From NCBI GenBank assembly GCA_964575845.1, contig CAZNSX010000008.1, positions 62,001-126,000 on the forward strand: 64,000 nucleotides of DNA. The letters are read 5' to 3'. The position numbers were made by a program, and so were the translations under genes. Below, piece by piece: positions 26,574 to 35,600 of this stretch (the first letter of the stretch is position 1; every line of letters starts with the position of its first letter). The stretch is from CAZNSX01 sp964575845. Lineage in GTDB: Bacteria > UBA8248 > CAZNSX01. A model generated the notes under the pieces. It saw nothing but the letters and a program-made list of their open reading frames with translations, ran no database searches and had not been told where the DNA came from.

Positions 26574-26976
26574 CTAAGCTCTTGACTCCACTTCCGCCTC
26601 TATCTCGGGATTAACCCCTTGGAGAAACCCCCTCATCCAGGCTTCGAGAATGGAGCACATGAGCTCTGGGCTGGCTCCCGCCGCCTCCCAATGACCAAGG
26701 TTTAACGCGGGGGTATGCTGAAAGCGGAGCCTTTTTCCCTCGGCCTGGGCTATCTGTTCAGTGAGCCAGAAGTGAATTGAGCTATCTCCCACCAGAACCT
26801 CAAGCGGGGTTCTTCATCACTCCGGTAGTCCTCGGCCCCCCTTCCGGTGAGCCTCTCCATTTCTTCACCGAACCGCTCCTGAAGGCGCGGAAGAGGGCCT
26901 CCTCCCTCCGGCGCACCCCTTTTATTTTATCCCACATCAAGTAATGGATGGGCCCGAGTACAAGGCTGATGCCTCC
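26574..26976 (-). pseudogene. decayed gene of unknown family downstream of the DUF542 gene
   Basis: On the minus strand, coding-like sequence continues across at least two frameshifts. One frame reads GISLVLGPIHYLMWDKIKGV, a second continues LQERFGEEMERLTGRGAEDY, and a third reads VGDSSIHFWLTEQIAQAEG and then NLGHWEAAGASPELMC up to the stop at 26574. Only the last part forms an open ORF of 72 codons. The pieces are in a sensible order and look like one former protein of about 130 residues, co-transcribed after the DUF542 gene. I do not recognise the family. Confidence 0.45.
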
Positions 26977-26977
26977 C

Positions 26978-27181
26978 TCAGCCCTCCTTCCTGACCCTCT
27001 CGTTCAGGGCTCTTAGGAGCTCCTCCACGGCCACCCCGTCCCGGGTGGCCGTCCGCTCTATACTCTCTCCCCCTCCGCAGCAGGAATCCACCCGGAAGCG
27101 GTTGAAGACCTCGATGGTCTCAGGATAGGACTTTATGACATCATTTATGACCATATCTCTGGTGATGGTTACCACAGCCAT
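26978..27181 (-). CDS. DUF542 / ScdA N-terminal-like domain protein
   Basis: A 67-residue protein, MAVVTITRDMVINDVIKSYP then ETIEVFNRFRVDSCCGGGES, with the paired cysteines at residues 34-35. This is the stand-alone form of the N-terminal domain of the iron-sulfur cluster repair protein RIC/ScdA, in which the cysteines are needed for repair after nitrosative or oxidative damage. The hemerythrin-like second domain of full ScdA is absent. It is the fourth gene of the small redox operon behind the FNR-like site. Confidence 0.82.
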   Translation of the reverse strand: MAVVTITRDMVINDVIKSYPETIEVFNRFRVDSCCGGGESIERTATRDGVAVEELLRALNERVRKEG

Positions 27182-27202
27182 ACTCCTTTTCCTCCCCTGA
27201 GC

Positions 27203-27547
27203 TCAGCCCGGTCTGGGGGCGATGATGGCAAGCAGCGTCAAGGGCTCGCCGCCGTCAGCCTTCATGCCATGGGGCTCATTTGGTTCGCAGATTGCAAGGT
27301 CTCCGGCCTTCACAGCTCTTTCCCCTTCTCCCAGAGTGAAGGTGCCCGAGCCCTCAAGGGCAAGCATCAACACCCGGCTTGAGGAGGTGTGGACCTCTTT
27401 CTCATGGCTGGGCTCAAACGTGAAGAGCACGACCCGCATGGCCTCCGAATCATGGAGAAGCTTCATGCCGGGACGGTCGCCGTAAAACTCCCTTTCCTCA
27501 AAAAGGCTCTTGACTCCCACTGGCCTCCTCCCCGAGCTTCCGCTCAT
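27203..27547 (-). CDS. cupin-domain protein
   Basis: A 114-residue single-domain cupin, starting at the ATG at 27547 that overlaps the upstream stop as ATGA; a longer in-frame extension upstream lies inside the DUF1858 gene. The barrel shows FTFEPSHEKEVHTSSSRVLM (first cupin motif with its His) and GDLAICEPNEPHGMKADGG (second motif ending in the metal-binding His). The fold suggests a small-molecule sensor or metal-dependent enzyme. The function is unknown, and the operon suggests a role in redox or nitrosative stress. Confidence 0.8.
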   Translation of the reverse strand: MSGSSGRRPVGVKSLFEEREFYGDRPGMKLLHDSEAMRVVLFTFEPSHEKEVHTSSSRVLMLALEGSGTFTLGEGERAVKAGDLAICEPNEPHGMKADGGEPLTLLAIIAPRPG

Positions 27548-27756
27548 TCCATGAGTTCCTCTATCTCCTTCACGATGGTGTCGGGCTCCATGTTGTGCAT
27601 GGCTGCGCCGAAGGCGAGGCTCTCCATCCTCATCCCCGGGCAGGTGAAGCACCCCTGGCCGAAGTATTTTTCGATGACCTTCGTGGCGCCGGGCACGTTG
27701 TCGAGGACATCTCCGATGACGGTGTCACGAGTAACGGTGAATTTTTGCTCGCTCAT
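27544..27756 (-). CDS. DUF1858 redox-disulfide domain protein
   Basis: A 70-residue protein with the DUF1858 pattern TVIGDVLDNVPGATKVIEKY followed by a CxxC (C36, C39) in GCFTCPGM. This domain is often linked to hybrid cluster protein and is thought to be a redox-active disulfide carrier. It is related in layout to the DUF542 protein two genes downstream: both have the xxVIxDVIxxxPxxxxVFxxx pattern. It overlaps the cupin gene by four bases and follows the membrane protein by 12 bases. Confidence 0.87.
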   Translation of the reverse strand: MSEQKFTVTRDTVIGDVLDNVPGATKVIEKYFGQGCFTCPGMRMESLAFGAAMHNMEPDTIVKEIEELME

Positions 27757-27768
27757 CTTTCTCTCCTC

Positions 27769-28197
27769 TTACCTTGCCGGCGGCTGAATACCCTCAGCCG
27801 GCTTGATGGTTTTGAGCATGTTAATGACGAAACAGAGGATGCCCACGAAGGCTATGACGCCGAAGACACCCAAGAGAGAGGCCATGGCCGCGCTCTCCGG
27901 GCGATGGCGCGAAAAGGCCCAGAAAATTGCCATACCGATGACTCCCACGTTGGCCAGCCAGAGGTTTGCCTTGAAAAGGCCCTGGCTCCAGATCTGCTGT
28001 CCGCTGAACCGCGGCAGGATGTGATAGCCCACGCCGAAAATAAGCATGGTCACCCAGCCGAAGACCATGATGTGCGAGTGCACGGGGAGATAGTAGACGA
28101 TGTAGCGGGGAACCGCCACCATGAGAACACCGGTGACAGCCCCCACCAGAAGATAAATGAGACTCATTCGGATGAACCAAACGGTTGTCCTGTCCAT
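27769..28197 (-). CDS. small membrane protein like a fragment of haem-copper oxidase subunit I / NorB
   Basis: A 142-residue protein with four predicted helices: about 10-30, 42-62, 78-95 and 108-128. The segment YYLPVHSHIMVFGWVTMLIF with following GVGYHILPRF has histidines at 40, 42 and 59, and resembles the haem-binding helix II region of oxidase or NO reductase subunit I, as seen in short stand-alone proteins annotated as cbb3-type subunit I. It lacks the catalytic copper helices, so it cannot be a full oxidase. A haem-binding sensor or electron carrier role is inference. GAGGAG lies five bases before the ATG. It is the first gene after the FNR-like promoter. Confidence 0.78.
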   Translation of the reverse strand: MDRTTVWFIRMSLIYLLVGAVTGVLMVAVPRYIVYYLPVHSHIMVFGWVTMLIFGVGYHILPRFSGQQIWSQGLFKANLWLANVGVIGMAIFWAFSRHRPESAAMASLLGVFGVIAFVGILCFVINMLKTIKPAEGIQPPAR

Positions 28198-28242
28198 GAC
28201 GTCTCCTCTCCGAGAAATAAAAAATTCTCAAACTCCATCCTA

Positions 28243-28248
28243 AAGATA
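28243..28248 (-). promoter_or_regulatory. -10 element of the redox operon
   Basis: TATCTT on the minus strand. A transcription start near 28236 would give a leader of about 39 bases with a GAGGAG ribosome-binding site. It places the palindrome at 28271-28284 at about -41.5. Confidence 0.5.
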
Positions 28249-28270
28249 AACCCTGCTGCTTCAACGAGCC

Positions 28271-28284
28271 ATGATCTAGATCAT
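28271..28284 (-). promoter_or_regulatory. FNR/DNR-type operator
   Basis: The perfect palindrome ATGATCTAGATCAT matches eight of the ten fixed positions of the FNR box TTGAT-N4-ATCAA. Its centre lies about 41.5 bases before the predicted start, the class II activator position used by FNR and DNR regulators. The genes below it (DUF1858, DUF542, oxidase-like protein) fit oxygen or NO control. Confidence 0.55.
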
Positions 28285-28544
28285 AAATGATTAATTTTTT
28301 GGCGGAAGAAGAAAGTCAACCAGAGGGAAAGGCCTGATCTAAAATGCCCAGACCCGGCTCCTGGGTTCCTTTTAGGGCCTAGCGGGGCCTAAAGACGGCG
28401 TGGTAATTCTTGAGGGAGTTCCACCTGAACTCCCACACCCCGGCCGTCTCGATGGGGTCGAGGGCCTTCTCGACGCTCAGGCTTTTTCCATTTTCCTCCA
28501 GGATGCATTGAAATCTCCCGCGGGAACCTATTTGGTGAGGAGCT

Positions 28545-28572
28545 TTGAGTACCTGTGAAAAAATGTTAGAAT
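28545..28572 (+). promoter_or_regulatory. promoter of the M48 gene
   Basis: TTGAGT (28545-28550), 16-base spacer, TAGAAT (28567-28572). The ATG at 28622 follows after about 50 bases with GGAGG directly before it. Confidence 0.5.
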
Positions 28573-28621
28573 TACAGAGAAACCAGCGATATTAAATATG
28601 GATTCTGGAGGGGGTGGTTTC

Positions 28622-29929
28622 ATGAGACTATTCATTACGCGGGCAAAGATATTCTCCCTTATCCTCATTCCTCTATTTCTCCTCTCCTGCGCCAGCACAT
28701 ATCTTCCGCCGATAGGCGCCGGTGGAAAGACGTTTAAGCCCGAAGATGATGAAAAGAGGCTATGGGAGGCTGTCGTAAAGGAGGAGGTGAAGCTGGATGC
28801 CAGCGACAAGATCCTTCATGACCCTCTTCTTGAGGACTATGTCAATGACATTGCCTTTGGCCTCATCCCCCCTGAGGTGAAGGCCCAGCCCAGGGTTGCT
28901 TTTCGCGTCAAAGTCATAAAGGACCCCACGCTCAATGCCTTCGCCTATCCCAACGGCCGCATCTACGTCCACTCGGGCCTCATCGCCCGCTCGGAGAACG
29001 AGGCCCAGCTGGCAACCGTGCTGGGCCATGAGATGGGCCACGTGACTTACCGCCACGCCATCCGGGGCTATCGGGACCAGAGAAATAAGGCCATAGGCCT
29101 GACGGTGGCAGCCATTCTGGCGAGCATCGGCCTGGCCGTTTTAGGGGCCAGGGCCGCGAAGGAGGGACACCCTGAAGCAGGGGCCGCCATTTATCAGACA
29201 GGCCAGGTACTCTTGAGCCTGGGCCTCAAGTTCGGTTATGCTGCCTCCGTGAACGGCTATGGGCGGGATCTTGAGCGGGAGGCGGACCTGGTGGGGATGC
29301 GCTATCTCCTGGATGCGGGCTATGACCCCAAGGAATCTCCCAAGGTCTTTCAGCTAATGCTCAAGACCTATGGCGACCGCCCCGCCCTCGAGCAGTTTTT
29401 CTTCGGAAGTCACCCCAATAACAGCGAGCGCATCGCCAACTACCGGGAGCTTCTCAGGGGAAAGTATGCCGAAGCGGTGGCGCGGCCAGACCTTGTGAAA
29501 AACACCGAAAGGTTCCGGATGAGAACCCGCGTTCTAGTGCGAGAGAACGCCTATCTCGACATCCAGGCGGGACGTTATAATCAGGGGAGAGAGGGCCTGG
29601 AAAAGGCCCTCTCCATCATGCCCAATGACGCCAAGGCTTATTATTACTACGGGGAGCTCTATCGCCTATCAGCCAAATCCGTCCTTGAGCGGCAGCAAGC
29701 CATTTCAAAATACCGTCGCGCCCTGGAGCTTGACCCTGATCTCAGCCTCGCCTACCGCTCGATTGGCCTCACCTACTATCGACTGGGGATGAGGGAGGAG
29801 GCCCGGGTTGCCCTCAAGAACTATCTCGAAATAAAGCCAAGAAAAGACGAAGACCCCGAGGCCTACAAGCTTTACCTCAAGGAGAAAAAGCAGATCGAGG
29901 AGTATATCAGGGAGCTTGAGCGGAGCTAG
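28622..29929 (+). CDS. M48-family metalloprotease lipoprotein with TPR tail (BepA/YfgC-like)
   Basis: A 435-residue envelope protease. I start at the ATG at 28622, behind GGAGGGGG, because it gives a clean lipoprotein signal with the cysteine at residue 23 (PLFLLSCAS). The zinc site is VLGHEMGHVTYRH (H136, E137, H140) with the third ligand in LEREADLVGMRYLLDAGYDP. The C-terminal third has TPR-like repeats (AYYYYGELYRLS, LAYRSIGLTYYRLGMREEA). BepA-type proteins degrade or chaperone outer-membrane proteins such as LptD, a fit for this LPS-rich locus. The Gfo/Idh gene starts three bases after its stop. Confidence 0.9.
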   Translation: MRLFITRAKIFSLILIPLFLLSCASTYLPPIGAGGKTFKPEDDEKRLWEAVVKEEVKLDASDKILHDPLLEDYVNDIAFGLIPPEVKAQPRVAFRVKVIKDPTLNAFAYPNGRIYVHSGLIARSENEAQLATVLGHEMGHVTYRHAIRGYRDQRNKAIGLTVAAILASIGLAVLGARAAKEGHPEAGAAIYQTGQVLLSLGLKFGYAASVNGYGRDLEREADLVGMRYLLDAGYDPKESPKVFQLMLKTYGDRPALEQFFFGSHPNNSERIANYRELLRGKYAEAVARPDLVKNTERFRMRTRVLVRENAYLDIQAGRYNQGREGLEKALSIMPNDAKAYYYYGELYRLSAKSVLERQQAISKYRRALELDPDLSLAYRSIGLTYYRLGMREEARVALKNYLEIKPRKDEDPEAYKLYLKEKKQIEEYIRELERS

Positions 29930-29932
29930 AGC

Positions 29933-30994
29933 ATGAACACCTCCGATAGACCCGTCGGCGTTGGACTCCTGGGAATCGGCCTCTGGGCAACCCCTTTGGC
30001 CGATGCCGTAAAGGAAAGCCCTCTGCTCAAGATGGCGGGCTGCTTCACGCGAACTCGTGAGAAGCGGGAGCGATTTGCGCGGGAGTACGGCTGCCCGGCT
30101 TCGGGGAGCTATGAAGCCCTCCTTGAAGACCCAGAGGTGGAGGGAGTTATCATAGCCACTCCCAGCCACCTCCATGCCGAGCAGGCCATCATGGCCGCCC
30201 GCGCGGGGAAGCACGTTTTCGTTGAAAAACCCATGGCCAACACCATCTCCGATTCGGAGCTCATCATCGAGGAGTGTCGCAAGTTCGGGGTGGTACTCCA
30301 GGTCGGCCTCGACAAGCGGCGCTTCAAGGTCTACCGCAAGATGAAAGAACTCATAGAAGGCGGTGCCATAGGAATGCCCGTTGCGGCAGAGGCCAATTTC
30401 TCCCACGAGTTCGGCCTCGTCCTGGGCCCGGAGCGCTGGCATTACTACAGGGAAAACGTCCCGGGAGGGGTGCTCATGCAGATCGGCATTCACGTGCTGG
30501 ATGCCCTCACCTATCTCTTGGGTCCGGTAAGAAGGGTACAGGCTCTGGCCTCTAAGCTCGCCACCCGCTCAGAGATCTTCGACACCACCAGCACCCTGCT
30601 AGAGTTTGAATCCGGAGCCCACGGATTTCTGGGAAGCCACTTCAACACGCCCAAGAACTGGTTCACCACCGTTTACGGCACAGATGCGATCCTGAGCGCT
30701 CGCATACGCCTCCCTCAGAGCTCCCTTGAGGAATACATAGGGTTCATTACCAGGGCGGATGAGGGAGCAGAGCTCTTATTGCAGAAAAGAGGAGTGGATG
30801 GGGCCGAGCCCATTCCCTTCGGGGTGGTCAATACCGTCCTGGATGAGCTCGAAGACTTTGCCCGCTGCGTTCGCACGGGCACCCCCCCTGAGACGGGAGG
30901 GAAGGAGGGACTTATTGCCCTGGCCATGGTTCTGGCTGCCATGCGCTCTGCAGAGGAAAGAAGGGCGGTAGAGGTGGCAGAGCTCCTTCTTTGA
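29933..30994 (+). CDS. Gfo/Idh/MocA-family NAD(P)-dependent oxidoreductase
   Basis: A 353-residue dehydrogenase. The Rossmann fold begins GVGLLGIGLWATPLADAV, and the family signature VFVEKPMANTISDSE (EKP motif) lies near residues 90-105. The C-terminal alpha/beta domain includes GGVLMQIGIHVLDALTYLLG with the catalytic-region histidine. It probably oxidises or reduces a sugar or cyclitol hydroxyl. It is coupled to the M48 gene by a three-base gap. The substrate is unknown; an inositol or sugar-derived compound is only a family-level guess. Confidence 0.87.
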   Translation: MNTSDRPVGVGLLGIGLWATPLADAVKESPLLKMAGCFTRTREKRERFAREYGCPASGSYEALLEDPEVEGVIIATPSHLHAEQAIMAARAGKHVFVEKPMANTISDSELIIEECRKFGVVLQVGLDKRRFKVYRKMKELIEGGAIGMPVAAEANFSHEFGLVLGPERWHYYRENVPGGVLMQIGIHVLDALTYLLGPVRRVQALASKLATRSEIFDTTSTLLEFESGAHGFLGSHFNTPKNWFTTVYGTDAILSARIRLPQSSLEEYIGFITRADEGAELLLQKRGVDGAEPIPFGVVNTVLDELEDFARCVRTGTPPETGGKEGLIALAMVLAAMRSAEERRAVEVAELLL

Positions 30995-31172
30995 GGGTGG
31001 GGTCCTTCGGGCAGAGCCCGGCAGAGGTAGAAGGCCGCTATCGCCGACAGGGATCTGCTGGCTAGCGAAGCAGGCGGCCCTGCGGCTAGTTTGTTTTCTC
31101 TTCAGAGCCACTTCCGCACCATCTCTGAAGTCTCCTTAAGGCGGGGCAAAGGGCCCTTCCCTAGACCTCCCG

Positions 31173-31201
31173 TTGACAGCATACGCGGGGGCGGGTAAAA
31201 T
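31173..31201 (+). promoter_or_regulatory. sigma70-type promoter of the RND efflux operon
   Basis: TTGACA (31173-31178), 17-base spacer, TAAAAT (31196-31201): a near-consensus promoter about 70 bases before the GTG of the adaptor gene. Confidence 0.68.
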
Positions 31202-31269
31202 TTAATATAGTAACAAAGGGTAATTTCAGGGTTATTTTCGTATTTCAGCAAATTAGAAATGGGGTAAAC

Positions 31270-32604
31270 GTGTTCTCTTTGAAAAGCCTGGCCAGATTGA
31301 AAATAGCGCAGCGAGCCTTCTTGGTAGGCCTCCTGTTATTCGTGGGCCTGGCTCTGGCTCCTCAGCTCTGCTCGGCCCAGGAGCCTGGTTTCCGCCTTCC
31401 CCCTTCCGTGGTGGTCGTGGAGCCTGTGGTGGAGCGAAGAATAAGAAACCAGCTTCAGGTAGTGGGCACCGTGGAGCCATGGCTCTCCACAACTGTGAGC
31501 GCTGAGGTTGAAGGGCTCACCGAGAGGGCTGACCCCGAGGAGGGAGACTACGTCAAAGGGGGGGAAACCGTCCTCGTGCAGCTCAAGCGCACCGACCGCC
31601 TAATAAAACTTCAGGAGGCAAATGCCGCTCTTGCCAAGGCCTCGGAGGAGTATAAGAAGCTCAGACGGGGCCTCAGAAAGGAGGAAATCGACAGGCAGAG
31701 GGCAGAGCTTCAGGAAAAGATGGCCCTCATGGAGAAATACGAAAGCGACCTCAAGCGGGCGAAGAGGCTCTTTGAGGAGAAGGTCCTCGATGAATCCTCA
31801 TATGTAAAGGCAAATAGTGATTATCTGGCCGCGAAGTACCAATACCTGCGCGCCGAGAAGGAGCTGCGGCTCGCGGAACTGGGCCCTCGGGAAGAGGAGG
31901 TGGCGGCTTCCAAGGCTGAGGTGGAACGCTATCGGGCTCAGGTGCGCAGAATCCAGGATGAGCTGGGGAATACTACCATCCGCTCCCCCGTCTCGGGCTT
32001 CTTGGTAAAAAAGCACATAGAGGTGGGGCAATGGGTAGTGCAGGGGGGGGCGGTGGCTGACATCATCAATATCGATAAGGTATACATCCGGGCCCCCGTC
32101 ATGGAGCGGAATATCAGCGAGCTTCGGGTGGGGGATGAGGCCAGCATCCGCCTTGATGCTCTTCCCGGCCAGGTTTTCAGCGGCCGGATCAAGCATATAA
32201 ATCCCCAGGCCGACCCCGCCAGCCGAACCTTCCCCGTTAAGATGGAGGTTGAGAACACCCGGGACTACCGGCTAAAGAGCGGCATGTTCGCCCGGGTTAC
32301 CATCGAGTATGGCGAGAGCAACACCGCACTCCTTGTCCCCAAGGACGCGGTCGTGCTCCAGAGCTCCTCCCAGTTCGTCTATACCGTCAACGGCGACAAG
32401 GCCCACATGATCCGGGTCAGGACAGGAAGGTCTTTGGGGGGGCTGGTGGAGGTGCTGGGAGCGAACCTCAAGAAAGGTGATCCTGTCATCGTCGTCGGCA
32501 ACGAGAAGCTTCGCCCCGGAGCCGAGGTAATAGTCAGGAACCGAGAGAAGCTCCCTCCACCCGCCGGGAAACCGCCCGAGCCCGCCCGCGCTCCTTCAAA
32601 ATAG
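31270..32604 (+). CDS. RND efflux periplasmic adaptor (membrane fusion protein)
   Basis: A 444-residue HlyD/AcrA-type adaptor linking the RND pump to an outer-membrane channel. It starts with GTG behind GGGG. A signal peptide ends at about residue 36 (PQLCSA before QEPGF). The lipoyl halves appear as VEGLTERADPEEGDYVKGG and IRSPVSGFLVKKHIEVGQ, separated by a long charged coiled-coil hairpin (about residues 105-225). The beta-barrel and membrane-proximal domains follow. No outer-membrane factor gene lies nearby, so the channel must be encoded elsewhere. Confidence 0.9.
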   Translation: MFSLKSLARLKIAQRAFLVGLLLFVGLALAPQLCSAQEPGFRLPPSVVVVEPVVERRIRNQLQVVGTVEPWLSTTVSAEVEGLTERADPEEGDYVKGGETVLVQLKRTDRLIKLQEANAALAKASEEYKKLRRGLRKEEIDRQRAELQEKMALMEKYESDLKRAKRLFEEKVLDESSYVKANSDYLAAKYQYLRAEKELRLAELGPREEEVAASKAEVERYRAQVRRIQDELGNTTIRSPVSGFLVKKHIEVGQWVVQGGAVADIINIDKVYIRAPVMERNISELRVGDEASIRLDALPGQVFSGRIKHINPQADPASRTFPVKMEVENTRDYRLKSGMFARVTIEYGESNTALLVPKDAVVLQSSSQFVYTVNGDKAHMIRVRTGRSLGGLVEVLGANLKKGDPVIVVGNEKLRPGAEVIVRNREKLPPPAGKPPEPARAPSK

Positions 32605-32620
32605 GCAAGGTAAGCTTACT

Positions 32621-35600
32621 TTGAAATTAGTCGAGTTCTGTCTTAAGAACCCCGTTACGGTAACTGTGGGGATAATCCTCGCCCTTCTTTTTGGCGGCAT
32701 AGCCCTCTTCCGCATCCCCCTTCAGATGACCCCGACAGTGGACCGGCCCGAGATCACGGTTGAGACCGCCTATCCCGGGGCCTCGCCCAGAGAGGTGGAG
32801 GAGGAGATAGTCGACCGGCAGGAAGAGCAGCTCAATGCCGTGGAGAACCTGCTGGAGATGACCTCCACCTCCTTCGATGGCAGGGCCTCCGTGGTGCTCA
32901 GATTCGACTGGGGGACCAACAAGGATATCGCCCGCCTGGACGTCTCGGAGAAGCTCAATCTCGTCAAGGATATCCCTGAGGATGCTGAGGAACCCGTCAT
33001 CCGGGCTGTCAACTCAGATGAAGAGCGGCCGGTGGCCTGGCTCATCTTGCACACGGGACGCGACATCAACGAAGTTCGGCCCGAGGCCGAGGATGTGATA
33101 AAGCCTCATCTGGAACGCGTTAATGGAGTGGGCAATGTCCTGATGTTCGGCGGCCAGGAGCGGGAAGTGAGGGTGACCCTTGACCAAAGGGCTCTCGCGG
33201 CTCGCGACATCTCCATCAGCCAGGTTAGGGATGCCCTCATCAGGGAGAACAGCAACATAAAAGGCGGGAAGATCGATGAGGGCAAGCGGCGCCACGTGGT
33301 ACGCACTGTGGGGCAGTTCCGCACCCTGGGGGAGATGGAGAGTACGATCGTCGCACAGCAGGACGGAAGACCGGTTTACCTTAGGGATGTGGCCCAGGTG
33401 AGCTTCGATTACAAAGACCTTGAGTTCTTCGCCCGCCAGAAGGGCGCGCCCACCATAGGTTTCGGGGTGCTCCGGAAGACCGGCGCCAATGTAGTGGAAG
33501 TCATGAAGGGGGTGAAGCGTGAGCTTGATTACCTGAATAACAAGCTCTACAGGGGTAAGGACATCTATCTCGAGCTCGTCTACGATGAGACCGTTTATAT
33601 CGAAGAGTCCGTAAATCAGGTGGTAAAGAACCTCCTCTTCGGGGTAGGCCTGGCCTTCCTGATCCTCATCCTATTCCTGCGGAGCCCCCGCAGCGCCGTT
33701 ATGATCAGCCTCGCCATGCCCATCTCCATCGTGACCACCTTCGTCTTCCTGGACTTCCTGGGCCGCTCGCTGAACATCATCTCACTCGCCGGGCTCGCCT
33801 TCGCCGTGGGCATGGTCGTGGATAACTCGGTGGTGGTTCTGGAGAACATCTTCCGCCACCGCGAGATGGGAAAGGGCCCCTTCAGGGCTGCTCTTGACGC
33901 CACCCAAGAGGTCTGGGGGGCGGTGCTTGCCGCCAGTCTCACCACCATGGCCGTGTTTGTCCCCATAATCTTCGTCAAGGAGGAGGCGGGCCAGCTCTTC
34001 CGGGACATCGCGATCACGATAGCGGTGGCCATCTTCATATCCCTTGTGGTGGCCCTTACAGTGCTTCCCATGCTGAGCGCCCGCTTCTTGCGGGTGAGGG
34101 CTAAGGAGGGAGAAGGCCGGAGGCGGGTGGGCCCCCTGGACATTCTACTTTTCACCTGGGTGGGATGGCTGATCTCCTGGCTTATCCTCGGGGCAAACGG
34201 CTGGCTAGCCAGGGGAGTGACGAGGAGGCTCGCCGTGGGAGCCCTGATTGTGGGAGCCTCCCTCTGGCTGGCCTTTAAATTTGCTCCACCCATGGACTAC
34301 CTTCCCGCTGGAAACCGGAACTTTGTCTTATGCCTGGTGAAGTCGCCCCCCGGCTTTAACCTCCAGCAGAATGAGCTGATAGTGAGGGAGCTTGAGGAGA
34401 GGTTCAGCCGGATTAAGGAGATAGAGCGCCTTTTCTCGCTGGTGCGGCCGGGAACGCCCTTCATCGGAGCCATGGCTAGCGAGGAGTATTCCGACATCAG
34501 GAGCATGCAGCGGCTTACAGAGGAGATGCGGAAGGCCTCCTCCGGCATCCCCGGCACACCTGTCTTCGTGAGCCAGGTGGCCCTCTTTCAGCGAAGGGGC
34601 TTCATAGGCGGGGTTAACGTCGAGGTGGATGTCAAGGGGGATAGCCTCACTGAGATCGAGCGCATCGCCTCAGCCATCGAGGGGGAAGTGAATGCACTTC
34701 CCGGGGTCAACTTCGTCAACAGCAGCTTCGAGCTGGGGAACCCAGAGCTCCAGGTTCAGGTGGACCGGGAGAAGGCGGCCGACCTGAACCTTTCGGTCGC
34801 TGAGGTTGGCTACATAGTCGAGACACTCATTAACGGCACCAAGGCCGGCAGCTTCCGGGAAAATGGAAAGGAGCTGGATATAACCCTGAGGGGTGAAAAG
34901 CAAGAATTCGACCGCACTCAGGACTTGGAGGGGATCGTCCTACACTCCCCTCTGGATCGCACCGTTTTTCTCTCCGACATTGCTCAAGTTCGGGGGACTA
35001 CCGGCCCCACTCAGATCCAGCACACTGACCGGGACCGTTCGATAGAGCTCACGGTTAACCTCAGGGGCGAGGTCCCCATGGAGGAGGCCGTGGACATGAT
35101 CGACCGGCGCGTGGTCCAGCCGCTCCGGCAGGGCCTGCCCCTCGGTTACAGCATAGAGATCACGGGGCAGGCGCGGGATTTAGACCGCACCTGGGATGCC
35201 GTGAAGTGGTCTTTCCTTCTGGCCGTGGTTATCAGTTATCTTCTCATGTGCTCCCTGTTCGAGTCCTTCACCTACCCCTTCATCATCATGTTCAGCGTGC
35301 CCATGGCGGCCACGGGCGGGATCATGGCGGTGAAGCTGGCCAATAGTTTCCAACCTCTGGTGAAGATGGATGTGATAACCATGCTTGGCTTTGTCATCCT
35401 GGTCGGGATCGTGGTCAATAACGCCATCCTCCTCGTGCACCAGGCGCTGAACCACATGAGGGAAGGCTCTCACTACAGGGCCGCCATCCTTGATAGCTGC
35501 CGGGTGCGCATCCGCCCCATATTCATGAGCACTATCAGCAGCATCTTCGGGATGTTGCCTCTGGTGCTCTCCTCGGGCTCGGGGAGCGAGCTTTACCGTG

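Larger units (their letters stand above)
28198..28621. other. intergenic region between divergent redox operon and M48 gene
   Basis: It holds the FNR-like promoter of the redox operon (28243-28284) and the promoter of the M48 gene (28545-28572). Between them, on the minus strand at 28379-28530, is a short open stretch that ends in VEKALDPIETAGVWEF and then YHAVFRPR and a TAG stop. It may be the tail of a lost gene. Confidence 0.4.

Noticed and set aside
26574..26792. 72-codon ORF as an intact small gene
   Set aside because: It begins in the middle of what looks like one longer protein continued from other frames, so I annotate a pseudogene.
33800..33850. Asparagine in place of the second TM4 aspartate of the RND pump as a sign of inactivity
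   Set aside because: The VDN form is common in working members of this branch.
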